Made by a program: the position numbers and the translations under genes
Origin: Trichomonas vaginalis G3
Lineage: Eukaryota; Parabasalia; Trichomonadida; Trichomonadidae
Assembly (NCBI RefSeq): GCF_026262505.1
Contig: NC_067207.1
Location: 28,426,082-28,490,081 of the forward strand
Length of the DNA stretch: 64,000 nucleotides
Reading direction: 5' to 3'
The notes under the pieces: generated by a model
The model's database searches: none
Seen by the model: only the letters and a program-made list of their open reading frames with translations
Told to the model about the DNA's origin: nothing
Shown here: positions 8,426-19,955 of the stretch, piece after piece
How positions within the stretch are numbered: the first letter of the stretch is position 1
Layout of the letters: each line of letters starts with the position of its first letter

Positions 8426-8510
8426 TCATTTATACTAAACATCTTCAGGGCTAGAAGGCACGAAGTGCCTGGAAGCCCCACTCCCTTTTTTTTTTTTTTT
8501 TTTTTTTTTT
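8426..8510. repeat. Terminal inverted repeat of Maverick plus T25 run
   Basis: 8426-8482 matches 40358-40415 in inverted orientation almost base for base, including agggctagaaggcacgaagt. An internal AGGCAC-GAA-GTGCCT hairpin is present. It is followed outward by T25 (8486-8510), which corresponds to A50 outside the other copy. Confidence 0.9.
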
Positions 8511-8511
8511 A

Positions 8512-9949
8512 ATCCTAAGTAGCTTTTGTAAAAATTCATCAAAAAAATTTTAACGTGCTTTAATTTTTTATTTTTTAAAATAATACATATTATTATATAA
8601 CTAGAATATTTACAAATTTTACTGCTTTCAAAAATTTAATCCTCCTCCTCTCAAATAAACGTACATCCGGGTGGCCTGTTTTTTGCAAAAAATAAAATTT
8701 AATTTTTTATGCTTCAAAAGTCAGAATTTTTATTTGCTTCTGGGATATATGATGGCTATATCAGACGCCCATTCTTTTTGATACTCAACATTAAACATAA
8801 AACTTAGCCGTTAAGGCTCTTCTGAAAATATTTTTTTTCGAAAAATTTGCGAAAAAAATCAAAAAATTTAAAAATCCCCGAATCTGCAGGGATTTTAAAA
8901 TAGTTTAGTCGGTTTTTGCATTTTTAAAATGTTAGTCACCTTTCTCCTTCCAAAGTGAAAAAAAATTGTTTAAAATATAAAAAGAATTTTTATTCGCATA
9001 GGCGACAAACAAGGATTTATAAATAAATAATGGGGCTTTGAGTATTGATCTGAATTGAATCAGATAATTAGCCGTAAAAAATCTTCTAATAACGATTTCT
9101 CATGCATGAAAGATGGCTATGAGTGGCGTTAATGAGGGCGTTTGATAATTGGAGTTGGACATAAAATTTGGAGATCTTAATTTTTGAGAATTTTGGTGCG
9201 ATCTTACTGGTACAAGCAAGAGTATGGAAGGAGATTGAACTGAGAAAAAAACTAGAGCATGCAAAAGAATCATGCTACAGCTTAGTTGAATGTCATTTAT
9301 GCAAATAAAAATATCTTTTTCAAATTTCAAACAAATTTTTGCCACTTTTTGAAAGAAGATAAGGTAACAAACATTTTAAAATGCAAAATCTAGACTTAAA
9401 CTATGCCGAAATGTGAGCTCACCGTTACGGTTTTTTCTTTTTTTGGGGGCTCGCAAGCTCGCCCCCAAAGAAAAAACCGTAACGGTGAGCTCACATTTAG
9501 GAAAAATTCTTTTTAGTAAAACTTAAGGATATTGTATCAGATATATTGGTATGGGCAAATTCAATTTTAATACAATATTCATCGAGATATTGCGCTAACG
9601 AAGCGTTCAAAATTGAGAGGGTAATCCTCCTACTCTCAAATAAACGTACATGCGGGTGCACCCTTAAGGGTGCACTTACGCCCCTATGACACGATCTTCA
9701 ATTCAGATGTATAAGGTTAATTTTCAATAACGCTTCACGCCAGTTGTCATAAATTTGAATTAAAGTCAGATGGGCGTAAGTGCAGCCTTAATATCGATGG
9801 TCCATATGATTGTGATAGAGATTCTACTCATAATGCATATTCGTGATCACATTAAAAGCAGATAAGTATGAAAGAGAAGCATCAAATGTAGGAACATTAT
9901 TTTTTGTGCCATTAGAATTAATATGCTAAATGATGAAGAGTGGTCTGCC
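8512..9949. other. AT-rich intergenic DNA with short repeats, no gene seen
   Basis: No convincing gene. A block containing CTCTCAAATAAACGTACAT and then CGGGTG occurs at 8640-8676 and again at about 9624-9660. A strong hairpin lies at 9409-9498, and a shorter GTGCACCC-TTAA-GGGTGCAC hairpin near 9656-9675. Open frames here look random. Confidence 0.6.
9409..9498. repeat. 90-bp near-perfect hairpin
   Basis: Arms of 32 bases starting AAATGTGAGCTCACCGTTAC are exactly inverted at the other end. Between them is a G5/C5 stem around CTCGCAAGCTCG. The left arm has four extra T. It could be a small fold-back element or a terminator-like structure. Confidence 0.85.
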
Positions 9950-10270
9950 TATAGTTATCTTTTTTATTGATATTTGCACCATGCTGAAGAAGAAGTTCTG
10001 CTATTTCTTTTCCATCATATTTTGCTGCAGTATGAAGAGCTGTTTTTCCATTTTCATCATTTTCATTGATTTTTAGACCAAGATATATAAGAACTTCAGC
10101 TGTTTCTTTACTATTAAAATAGCTGTAATATGAAGAGTTATTATTCTACTATCATCTTTTTCATTGAAATTTGTACCATGTGAAAAAAGAAGCTACGCTA
10201 TGTCTTTTTTATTATGTTTTGCTGTAAAATTTCATTATACATCTATTTCATTGATATTTGCAAAATGTGG
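9950..10270 (-). pseudogene. Ankyrin-repeat gene remnant
   Basis: On the minus strand, broken frames encode typical trichomonad ankyrin repeats: K-E-T-A-E-x-L, H-G-A-N-I-N, and N-G-K-T-A-L-H-T-A-A. Stops and shifts interrupt it and there is no start. It resembles the repeats in the gene at 13290-15795. Confidence 0.65.
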
Positions 10271-10820
10271 AGGCAACTCCAATCAGAGAGAATTTTAATT
10301 TTGGTTTTTGATGTTTCAAACATTCACCAATGATTTCTTCCTAAAAATGATAATTGTAAGAATGTTTCAGTTCTCATGAATTTGAAACAATCAACCAATT
10401 TTTTTTATTTTTATTTTTTTTTAAATTCGATTATATTTTGGGAAGATATTTCGGGTATACATGCATCAATCAAATTGTTAATTTTAAATAAATGAAAAAA
10501 AAAGTATTTCAATACAAAAACATAATTTTGGACATGTATTGCGAGATTAATCAAAATATCAACAACTCGCAATATTGTAAACAAACGATATAATCTTATC
10601 ACCCAAAGCCAAGATTGAAAATATCTTCGAATTATAGGGAGGCAAATTTGGATGATTATATGGAGGTTTCCCAAAACTCTTAAAATTCCAAATTTCCAAA
10701 ATTTTCCAAAATCATTAACTATGAAAATAGTTTTTGTTATAACTTTCAAAGTGTTGGACTGCTTGGAATTCTATATTATAGATCAATGTTTGACTGCTAT
10801 TTCAATATTTTAAACATATT
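10271..10820. other. AT-rich intergenic stretch, no gene seen
   Basis: Frames of up to 112 codons exist here but show low-complexity composition and no recognisable motif, so I see nothing functional. Confidence 0.4.
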
Positions 10821-11711
10821 ATGTCTCACAGATTGCACTTATTAGGGAAATTTATAAATCTTAGAAAGCTATTGTTCAAAATAAGGCTAAATAATTTGGC
10901 AAAATATCTGATTCAATAATGGACAATATCGCTTTTTCATCAAGATTTTAATCAATTCTTTAATGGAAACTGTGAACGTGTAAGTAATGGTACTTTTAAA
11001 GAAAGTAGAAAAAACTACTTTGTCGAAGATTGTTTATTTGAAGGTTTCAAAAATCGCGATTTATCTTCTACAGGAGATTCAAAATTTGTTTTGGAAGATA
11101 ATACTTTTGTTAATATATATTCAAACGTCCAATTTGGTGGCGCAGTTTGTACTGAAGGCGAGGAAATTGTGCATTACAGAATTTGCGCTTTCAATTGTTC
11201 TGGTGGCGAAGGACAGTATTGTTCTTGTTGGACAAACTATGGCCAGTATAAAAATTATGTTATTGAAAGCACTTTATTAGCATCTCAAAATATATTTGGT
11301 ACAGCTCCAATCTTCTTTTTATATGGGAAACAGAATTTAACAAATACTAATATTTCTAATTCTCGTACATTTTCAGTCTGCGGATTTATTTTTCAAAGAG
11401 GTGATTATAATTCCCTTGCATCATTTAATTCAATTGTAAATAATTCAGCAAAGCAAACTCGATGTATAAAGGTTTATCATTTTGAGAATAGGAAAGTTGG
11501 AATAAGTAATTGCAATATAATTAGAAATTCAGTAACAGAATTCATCATCTATAATGGTGCTGAAACCACATTACCGATTGAAGAATGCAATATCATTGAT
11601 AATTTGGGAAATAACACAATTTATGGAGAAAACAATTGTAACACATATATTAATAATTGCTTCCTTTTAAATGTATCAACATCAGGGAAGAGTAGGGGTA
11701 ATTTTAGCTAA
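10821..11711 (+). pseudogene. Pmp-like/beta-helix surface protein remnant
   Basis: A 297-codon frame from ATG 10821 to TAA at 11711, with one in-frame TAA at 10917-10919. The part after the stop has the Asn/Cys/Gly-rich repeated strands of a right-handed beta-helix (for example FGGAVCTEGEE, ISNCNII, IEECNIIDN, INNCFLL), as in the large trichomonad polymorphic-surface-protein families. A signal peptide is not evident, and the membrane anchor and tail are missing, so it is a 3'-truncated and internally stopped copy. The family call is from composition and repeat pattern only. Confidence 0.55.
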
Positions 11712-11995
11712 AAGTGACATACCTGTAAAAAGTGACACACCCGTGAAGGGTGTGATTACCGATCGGTAATTTCGACAGTTTAGAATTTAAAATTTTTTAT
11801 GGAACTGTTGCGAGTTTCATAAAGAATTTAAGGAATATAAGCAAAGATTTGAATCAAAATCTTAGACCTAAGCCGCTCGATTCGCTCGCGGCTTCCGCGA
11901 ATTACAGATCAGCAAAGATTTGAATCAAAATCTTCGAACTAAGCCGATCGCTTCGCTCGCGGCTTTCTTTATTATTTTAAATTTGCATAATTCCA
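11712..11995. repeat. Short GC-rich hairpins in intergenic DNA
   Basis: A block CAAAGATTTGAATCAAAATC followed by a hairpin AAGCCG...CGCTCGCGGCTT occurs twice (about 11838-11894 and 11914-11966). Near 11715-11770 there are AAAAGTGACA repeats and ATTACCGATCGGTAAT, a perfect palindrome. They may be repeat-family ends or transcript terminators. Confidence 0.6.
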
Positions 11996-12490
11996 TCAAA
12001 AGTTCATAAGGTAAAAAATTTCGTTTATTTTTACTAAGAAAAAAAAGGTTTTTGATAATAAATTTATTTTATTTCGAAAAAGTAGCAATAATCGTAAAAG
12101 GGTATTGATAGGCTTGCTAAAGTAACTAATTTTAGCTGTCAAATACTTTTGTATTTTGAAGTAAATTAGTATAAATTTGTTTTTACTTTTATTTCGAAAA
12201 AGTAGCAATAATCGTAAAAGGGTATTGATAGGCTTGCTAAAGTAACTAATTTTAGCTGTCAAATACTTTTGTATTTTGAAGTAAATTAGTATAAATTTGA
12301 TATTATTTTAACTCCCTTTGAAAACCTCAATTTTCCATACAGAGGGAACGGGAATAGCATCCAATATTCCCTGAGAATGGTTGCGCATTCTCAGTTCCCT
12401 CTATATTTCGAACGAAGCTCTCATCGGTCTTTTTTTTAATACTAAACGTTTTTTTTCCCTGTCACTTTTAGCTAAAATTTGGGTTTGCCC
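11996..12490. repeat. Dispersed repeat, inverted copy of 39600-40200
   Basis: Contains two tandem copies of a roughly 120-bp unit (tagcaataatcgtaaaaggg and more), then a palindromic segment built of AGAGGGAAC, a TCTCAG/CTGAGA pair and GTTCCCTCT, then GTTTTTTTTCCCTGTCAC. The same sequence, with three tandem units, lies inverted at 39600-40200. Open frames inside are by-products of the tandem units. Confidence 0.85.
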
Positions 12491-12776
12491 ATCAGGGAAT
12501 ACAATTGTGAGAACCACTAATAAAGTTGTAATAATGAATGAGATAAAACATTTTTGGACAGAGCAATGCCTAGGAAAACCTATAACTCTCATCAAAAATC
12601 ATACATTAATCGATGATCTTGATGCTTACAATATATTTTCATTTGGCATTTTACTCTTTTTGAGGAATGAAAGCTTTATCATTGAAGTTCAACCCGAAAA
12701 ACATGAAATTTACAATAGAAACTATCTATTCGCATTATCTAAATTTAGATCATTCTTTTCTTTCTTCTTCAAATAA
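12477..12776 (+). pseudogene. Possible ubiquitin-like domain gene fragment
   Basis: Open frame of about 100 codons. Residues 1-65 match the ubiquitin fold layout: a first strand ending PSGNTIVR, a helix NEIKHFW, a GKP turn, then TLIKNHTLIDDLDAYNI, which parallels the L-x-D-x-x-T-L-x-x-Y-N-I element of ubiquitin, and a last strand ILLFLRN. The only in-frame ATG (12534) lies inside the domain, and the 5' end coincides with the edge of the dispersed repeat. It therefore looks truncated by that repeat. The C-terminus is Phe/Ser-rich with no Gly-Gly. Confidence 0.4.
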
Positions 12777-13289
12777 ATACTTTTTTCCCACCTTCTCTTC
12801 TTCATCATGTAGCTATTATAACAAAGTGGGTGTTTTTATTATCATATAGTAAATGAGAAGATCCATATAAAGATAATCCCTAAGATATCATCTGAGTTGT
12901 CAGAATTTCCCCAACGACAAACTCAAAGAGCTCATTCAATTTATCTAATCTTTGAAATTTATATTCCCTGTTTCTGCTTATCGTCTTGTTTTAGTAATAT
13001 AATATTACTAAAATTTTAGTATTAACTAGTATAAAATACCTTATTCTTAATAAAACGGTATTTTCAATTGCTGCCATAATTTTATAATTGCTTCATTAAA
13101 TCCAAATTATAATTTCATTTTCGATAAGATCAGAAATGCATTTTTATATTAACATTTTTGTACGCATAGATTTATTAATCATATTTTGAAAATACACAAG
13201 GCACGATGGGTACAACATATTATTTTATTTTCCTGATATATTTTAAAGACATTTTATATCGGATGATGCAAATCTGATATTTAAATTTT
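12777..13289. other. AT-rich intergenic stretch, no gene seen
   Basis: Upstream region of the ankyrin gene. I see no gene and no clear initiator motif. Confidence 0.4.
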
Positions 13290-15795
13290 ATGATGTCTAA
13301 TCAAGACATTCATCCAAGCAAATTCGATGAACAACAAAGTATCTACAAAAACTACATCGATACCTATAATGCGTTGTATCAGCTGAAAACTGAAAATGAA
13401 GAAGAATTAAACAAGATTTACAAAAAGATTACAACAGAATTGATCGATTCAAATAAACAGCTTCCACAAAATATAATTAGAGATATTTTAAATATAATCC
13501 CGTATAGAAATCGCTATACAAAGTCATATTTATCTCTTGCCAAACGTATATCTGATGATTATCAGGTCAAAGATGTTTGTGATGTTAACCTTCTTTCGAA
13601 CTTCTTGTTTTACAAAGCATATGGAATTAAATTATATAAATATGCTGATTTCGAAGAAATTAAAAAAGAAAATCTCGATTTTCTTACAGAAGATACAATT
13701 TACAGAGCAATAATGTATAATGACAAAGAAAAATTCATCTCATTCACAGAAAAAGAAGGATTCGATAAAGATCAAAAAATTAAAAGCAGTTTTTATCCAT
13801 ATCCTGAAGAAGGATATTCATTACTTCATTTATGCTCTTATTATGGAGCAGTTGATTGTTTCAAATTTTTAATAACGAAATTCAGCTCATATATATCTCC
13901 AAACAGTTTGCGATTTTCATTTTTAAGTGGAAATCCAGAAATCATGAGTGAGTGTTTGAAACATCAAAAACCAGATGATTTTTGCATGAAATTTTCAATT
14001 ATTTCACACAACATTGATTTTGTTACATTCTTGAAGAATGAGTACAATATAGAAATTGATTTATTTTATTGCGGAAAATTTAAAAATCTTGAATCATTTT
14101 TAGTTTATTTCGATCAATCTAACGATCTTAACATCTGCTTTATTAACTCAATAATGTTTAATCTTCCTTCATTATCCGAATATTTTCTTTCACTAGGTGC
14201 AGATGTTAATTTTTGGACTGGTCTAATAAGGTCCACTCTTCATATTGCAGCGAGTAATAATTGTAAAAAATGGCCAAACTTCTTATTTCACATGGTGTAG
14301 ATGTTAATACAACAGGTGATAATTATACAACCGCTCTTCATTCTGCTGCATGTTTTAATAGTAAAGAAACAGCCGAATTTCTTATTTTACATGGTGCAAA
14401 TATAGATCAACAAGATAGATTTGAAGGAACCCCTCTTTTTTATGCAGCCCAATATAATAACAAAGAAACAGCCGAACTTCTTATTTCATATGGTGCATAT
14501 ATCAATGAAGGATGTCATAATGGTGAAACAGCTCTTTATATTGCAGTAAAAAGTAATAGTAAAGAAACAGTCGAACTTCTTCTTTCACATGATGCAGATA
14601 TCAGCAAATTATATCATCATATGCTTAGAACAATTCTACATGTTGCAGCATTATGGAGTTATAGAGAAATAGTAGAACTTCTTATTTCACATAGCCCAAG
14701 TATCGACAAAAAAGATGAATATGGAGAAACGGCTCTTCATCTTGTGGCTTATGGTAATAGCAAAGAAACTGTCGAACTTATTCTTTCTCATGGAGCAAAT
14801 ATCAATGAAAAAAATAAAAAAGGGGAAACCGCTCTTCATATTGCAGCCAGTAATAATAGCAAAGAAACTGTCGAACTTCTGCTTTCGCATGGTGCAAATA
14901 TCAATGAAAAAGATGAATATGGAGAAACGGCTCTTCATCTTGCGGCTTATGGTAATAGCAAAGAAACTGTCGAACTTCTTGTTTCTCATGGCGCAAATAT
15001 CAATGAAAAAGATAACGAAGGGAGAACCGTTCTTAATCATGCAGCATATGGTAATAATAAAGAAACAGCCGAATTTTTTATTTCGCATGGTGCAAATATC
15101 AATGAAAAAAATAACAATGGCGAAACAGCTCTTCATCATGCAGCAAATTGTAATAGTAAAGAAACAGCCGAACTACTGCTTTCGTATGGTGCAAATATAA
15201 ATGAAAAAGATAACAATGGGCAAACCGCTTTTCATCATGCAGCACATTATAATAGCCAGAAAACAGCCGAACTTCTGTTTTCACATGGCGCAAATATCAA
15301 TGAAAAAGATAACAAAGGGAGAACCGCTCTTCATATTGCAGCACGTCATAGTCGCAAAGAAACAGCAAAATTTCTGCTTTCTAAAGGCGCAAATATCACT
15401 GAAAAAGATAACAATGGGAGAACCCCTCTTCATCATACAGCAAGATATGAAAGCCAATACAAAACAGCCAAATTTCTTATTTCGCAAGGTGCAAATATCA
15501 ATGAAAAAGATAATGATGGAAAAACAACTCTTTTTATGCAGCAAAATATGATGGAGTAGGAATGAGTAGATTGCTGCTTTCTCAAAGTGCAAATATCAAT
15601 GAAAAAGATAATAATGGGAAAACAGCTCTTTTTTATGCAGCACAATATAATAAAATAAATACGACTAGATTTCTGCTTTCGGAAGGTGCAAATATCAATG
15701 AAAAAGATAATGACGGAAAAACAGCTCATTTTCATGCACTATTAAATGAAAGTTTCGACGCAGCCAAAATTCTGCATGATGCAAATATCAAATAG
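13290..15795 (+). CDS. Ankyrin-repeat protein, trichomonad type, two frameshifts
   Basis: Three frames in series (13290-14300, 14270-15559, 15562-15795) form one protein of about 830 residues. Residues 1-170 are the helical N-terminal region usual in trichomonad ankyrin proteins (DUF3447-like); this is followed by roughly 17 ankyrin repeats of the form H-G-A-N-I-N-E-K-D-N-x-G-x-T-A-L-H-x-A-A. Frames join if one base is restored in the A6 run at 14265-14270 and one in the T5 run at 15531-15535. Both breaks are in homopolymers, so sequencing error is plausible and the gene may be intact. It probably mediates protein-protein contacts; the partner is unknown. Confidence 0.85.
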
Positions 15796-16357
15796 ATCCA
15801 AAATAGTGGAATTATTCGAACAAAAAATTTATCAGTTGTCTCATTAAAGCATTTTTTTTGTGTGTAAGTTCTGAATCCTCTGAAAATATTTCGTACCTAC
15901 TATTAAATAATCTCTGACGTATTCTGGATTGAAAAAGTTAACTGGCACAACCTTCAGAATATCTGATATATAGAGAACAATTTGCAATAAAATTCTTATG
16001 TATTTTTTGAGCATAATGGTGGAAGTCAATTCCACCATTTGCATCAAATTATTTCTGGGAAAGAAGATAGATTTAAAAATATTGATATTGCTGTATAAAA
16101 CGAAACATCCTGATATAAAAAATACGGAATTTATAATATATAAAATTCAAATGACTACATGCAATAACTATGCGACCATTTTGAGCCAATTCACATATTG
16201 CATTCTTTATTGACTTTGATTATGATTCTTAGGCCATAAAAAGTCTTGATAAGGTGTTGGAAATTAATATTATGCGTTTAAAATCAATCATTTTTTTTGT
16301 ACAGTAAATTGAGATCGATTTACGGGCGTACAAAGCATTTTTTTCAAATATTATAGA
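15796..16357. other. Intergenic region, no gene seen
   Basis: Between the ankyrin and RCC1-like genes. It contains only short random frames. Confidence 0.4.
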
Positions 16358-18847
16358 ATGAGTATCTGGACTTGTGGTCCAGAAGATGGAGAAAGACTCG
16401 GAAGGCCACGGGAAAACTGGGATCCTGGCAGAGTTCCAATTCCTGAAGGTGTTTCTGTCGCTCAAATTGCATTGGGTTGGAAACATGGCCATTTTTTCAC
16501 AGATACAAACCAATTTTATTCATGGGGTACCGGATCTTCTTGGAGACTCGGTACTGGTGAGCAAGAAAATCTTCCAAGACCAACAAGAATCACAACATTC
16601 CCCGAAAAAATCAAATTTAAACAAGTAGCGTGTGGTGATAAGTTTTCAGCATGTACAACACAGCAAGGTGAACTATATGCATGGGGTTCTGGATACGCTC
16701 ACGTTCCAACACAACTTGAATTACCATGCCCAGCCGAATTTATCGCTTGTGGACAAATCATTCTTCTTGCAGCACTTTCAGACGGCACAGTCATGGAGTT
16801 TTACAGACATTCACTACCGACATTACACTCATTTGGAAAAGATCATATCATTTCCGTCGCATGCGGACAAACTCATCGTCTTGCTCTAGCAGATAGCGGT
16901 CACGTATACGCCTGGGGTGCTGGATCAGCCACAGGAATCGGTACAAGCGAAATTCCGAAAAGAATTCCAACTTTCGACAACATTACAATACAAGCAATCT
17001 TTGCGTATCACAACAGTAGCTATTTCATCGATACCTACGGCTGTATCTGGGCTTGTGGAACTAATTCAAGTAATTCTCTTGGATTAGGCCACGCCCAAGA
17101 AGTTGTTGTTCCCACGAGGATGACATTCGAATTCTCCAGGGAACAAATCATACAGATCGCCTGCGGAGATGATTTCACACTCTTCCTCAGCGCGCAAGGA
17201 AATGTCTGGGCCTGTGGAAACGGCGGCGATTTCCGAAACGCAACAGGAAGTGTCGAGACACGGCCAATACCTGTACCAGCCACAAAACTTGCCGGTAAAT
17301 TCATCACACAGATCGCTGCTGGATGTTTTAACACGGCTGTTTTGGAGAACGGATATCCACCATTTAATAGGATGGCCAGATTCAGAGGTTTCTTTTCGGA
17401 GTTCGCCATTCCTGTCCTTCCTTTCCGTGCAACAATGGGTAACATGGCGAGTGTCGAGATCAATCCTTCCGATGAACTATTGCGACCACTCGGATTCATG
17501 ACAAGAGACATTGTCAGATTTTCACCAGAAAAACAAGCAATGGTCGTAGGTGTTGCTCAAGGAAAACCAGCTGTTATATGCGAAGGTGCAAATGAGATTG
17601 CTTTGATAGAAGCAGACATAACATGCCACCCAATTATATCTAGACCTGGTGTTCATTTGTTTGTTGGAACTGATGAAAAAGGAAATTCAATATCTGTCGA
17701 TCCAAGTGAGAAAGAAACGCTTAGATTGGGTGGTTTCATGTATGGAGATATCTTGGATGATGATTCTGTGGTTGTTGGAGCAAGATGCAACGCGATTTGG
17801 ACACTTAAAGACGGAATAATACAAAAGAGAGACCATACGACCCTGAATATAAAGAAGAGAAAGGCTCACGATGTAATTGTTAAAACAATGGGTGATGGAT
17901 CAAGATACGTTTTAGATTCAATGAAAGAAGATGGAATTGTAGTAATACATACAACATATGGTGCAGGAACATTGATGGGAAAGGTCGGAAAACTGTTTTG
18001 TTATGAGTTTGTCGATAAAAATAAGTGTACATTGATGGATTCTTCATTTCCAGTGGTCAGATTGTCGCCTTCTGCAAACATGAAGGTAGAATACCTCTTA
18101 AATAATGGTGAAAGAGTATTCGTAGATATTTCTGACTCTAAAGAATTCATTCCTTTGGATAGAGTTAAAATTTCTCACAAAAATTCAATGGGCTCTCAAA
18201 AATTGAATGAAAAATACCAAGAAGAAAAATCGCAAGAAATTAATAATTCCAATAATTCAGATGAATTCGGTACTGTTGTTGGTTCTTATGAAAATATGAT
18301 CGTTGTTCGGACAGATAAGGAACATCTTAGAGGAGGAACTGTTACTCTTTACAAACCATCAGATTTGAAACTTATGGCCAGAATTCTTAAAAATGCAAAT
18401 CAGAATTATAAATTTAAAGGCCAGGATATAGTTTTAGATGTTTCAGTCTCAAAATGCAGCCAAATATATCCTAATGATAGAATAGAAGTTGACGGAAAAA
18501 GAGGATACGTTGCTGGAAGCAAAGATGGAACAAATTACATTTTATTTGATGGAGATGAAGAAGTAACTCCACTTGATAAAGAGTTTATATTGATCCGAAG
18601 ATGCGTAGATGTGGCAGGTCATCAGTTATACGGCTTCAAAGATGTTGATGTTTCATTGATGAACTTTGCAATGTCAATTATGAAGCCAGGTGATGTTAGA
18701 AAGCATATGGGAATGAGAGTTCTGTTCTTGGGTTATGATAGAGACCAGAAAATGATATTTAAGTCTTTAGAAGGAGATACATCGGGTATGACCAACGATT
18801 TGACTCCTTCTCTACTCGATATTGAATATATAGAAGTTGATAAATGA
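16358..18847 (+). CDS. RCC1-like repeat protein with C-terminal beta modules (829 aa)
   Basis: Residues 1-340 hold RCC1-type beta-propeller repeats, seen as recurring A-C-G, Y-(S/A)-W-G-(T/S)-G and (I/V)-A-C-G-x-x-(F/H) motifs (WSRIWACG-type blades, for example YSWGTGSS, YAWGSGY, YAWGAGSA). The rest (about 360-829) contains several similar modules with L-G-F-M-x-x-D-I and D-x-x-x-V-V-G-A-x strands that I cannot name. RCC1 proteins act as exchange factors for Ran or as scaffolds; the canonical exchange function cannot be assumed. Start ATG 16358 is the first in frame. Codon use is richer in GC than the surrounding DNA, as expected for an expressed gene. Confidence 0.8.
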   Translation: MSIWTCGPEDGERLGRPRENWDPGRVPIPEGVSVAQIALGWKHGHFFTDTNQFYSWGTGSSWRLGTGEQENLPRPTRITTFPEKIKFKQVACGDKFSACTTQQGELYAWGSGYAHVPTQLELPCPAEFIACGQIILLAALSDGTVMEFYRHSLPTLHSFGKDHIISVACGQTHRLALADSGHVYAWGAGSATGIGTSEIPKRIPTFDNITIQAIFAYHNSSYFIDTYGCIWACGTNSSNSLGLGHAQEVVVPTRMTFEFSREQIIQIACGDDFTLFLSAQGNVWACGNGGDFRNATGSVETRPIPVPATKLAGKFITQIAAGCFNTAVLENGYPPFNRMARFRGFFSEFAIPVLPFRATMGNMASVEINPSDELLRPLGFMTRDIVRFSPEKQAMVVGVAQGKPAVICEGANEIALIEADITCHPIISRPGVHLFVGTDEKGNSISVDPSEKETLRLGGFMYGDILDDDSVVVGARCNAIWTLKDGIIQKRDHTTLNIKKRKAHDVIVKTMGDGSRYVLDSMKEDGIVVIHTTYGAGTLMGKVGKLFCYEFVDKNKCTLMDSSFPVVRLSPSANMKVEYLLNNGERVFVDISDSKEFIPLDRVKISHKNSMGSQKLNEKYQEEKSQEINNSNNSDEFGTVVGSYENMIVVRTDKEHLRGGTVTLYKPSDLKLMARILKNANQNYKFKGQDIVLDVSVSKCSQIYPNDRIEVDGKRGYVAGSKDGTNYILFDGDEEVTPLDKEFILIRRCVDVAGHQLYGFKDVDVSLMNFAMSIMKPGDVRKHMGMRVLFLGYDRDQKMIFKSLEGDTSGMTNDLTPSLLDIEYIEVDK

Positions 18848-19131
18848 ATGTTTTGTTTTCTTTATTTTTAATTCAATAACTTTTTTTTCTACAAATTTTA
18901 TGAGATGTTTTGAAAAGGTTTTAACCAAAAAAATTAATCAATATTTTTACAGATATAGTTAAATAAGTGCCAATTTCTTTAAAGACAATCCATAATTATG
19001 TCAAACTCTTCAACATTTTTTATATTCTATGAAATTAATCTGTATTTCATGAGAAATTTTTATAAACATATGCAACATGTATGTATAAGGTGTAGTTTTC
19101 AAGTAAAACACAACAACCACAGCAAATATAA
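18848..19131. other. Intergenic region, no gene seen
   Basis: AT-rich 3' flank of the RCC1-like gene; nothing recognised. Confidence 0.4.
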
Positions 19132-19524
19132 ATTTTCAATCTAAAAATTAATCTTTTTGATGCGGCAGCTTTGGTTGAAACAGACGTTGTTTTAGCAATA
19201 GAAAATGATGCTACTCCAACAAAGAGCAACACGACTTATATGATTATTGGTGTTGTGGCAGGTATTGCCCTTATTGTTGTTGCTGCCTTAATTGTTTGGT
19301 TTGTTATTAGGAAGAAGAAACAAGATGATGAATCTAGTTCATTGGTTGAAATGGTTGAAGAAACTGCAGGAATTGTTCCGTCAACTACAACAACAGTAAC
19401 TACTGATAATCCTTTATGGACTATAAGTGTTGTTGGAGATAATGATGATCCATTTAAGCAAGACTTCGATGAAAATGGTATCGAAGGTTATTTTGATGTT
19501 AATAATACAAAAGAATTGGAATAA
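19132..19524 (+). pseudogene. Surface-protein C-terminal anchor and tail remnant
   Basis: Open from a stop at 19129 to TAA at 19524, with no ATG near the front. It encodes a short ectodomain end, a 23-residue membrane segment (YMIIGVVAGIALIVVAALIV and on), an R-K-K-K stop-transfer signal and a cytoplasmic tail with NPLW and DPFKQDFDE. Such anchors and tails end many trichomonad BspA-like and Pmp-like surface proteins. The extracellular part is missing, so this is a 5'-truncated remnant. Confidence 0.65.
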
Positions 19525-19955
19525 AAACATATATATTTGCGAACTATATACATACACCTTATATGAGCATCTAAAAAATATTGCAAGACAAATTTGATCC
19601 AATATTTAATAACAAGTATTAAATTATTACCTTTTTCACTATCAGAGATCAGGACATTCTATGCTTGTGGTTATATATAATCAGTGGATAAATTACAATT
19701 AGGAATTTCCGATTAATTTTTAATTCGGGTCTTGTATCATGATATATTTCAATATTCTATTATAACTACAATGTACCAACAGCCAAAATTGATATTCAAC
19801 AAAATCTGATGAATAATTCATACAAAATTTCATCAGAAAGGAGGTTTCGTTATTTTTCTATGCATAAATTTCATACTAAAATGGAAATTTAGGTGATTTG
19901 ATCGAGAATTTGCCAGACTCAATTTCAAAAAATTTGTAATCTATTTAGATAATGT

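Larger units (their letters stand above)
1..8511. mobile_element. Maverick/Polinton-like element, right part
   Basis: Gene-dense block with a Polinton-type content: rve integrase, penton-like proteins, small basic and amphipathic virion-like proteins, a fibre-like protein and an adenine methyltransferase. It ends in a terminal repeat that recurs inverted at 40355-40415. The other end lies outside the window, so DNA polymerase B, ATPase, protease and the major capsid gene may lie there. Genes are closely packed on both strands and share a T(A/T)TTTTTA leader. The family call is inferred from gene content and the terminal repeats. The exact outer boundary (with or without the T25 run) is uncertain. 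Confidence 0.85.

Noticed and set aside
10411-10749. 112-codon ORF on the minus strand
   Set aside because: Low-complexity AT-rich translation without family resemblance.
14687-15592. Several repetitive ORFs on the minus strand and in the +2 frame
   Set aside because: Shadows of the 99-base ankyrin repeats in other frames.
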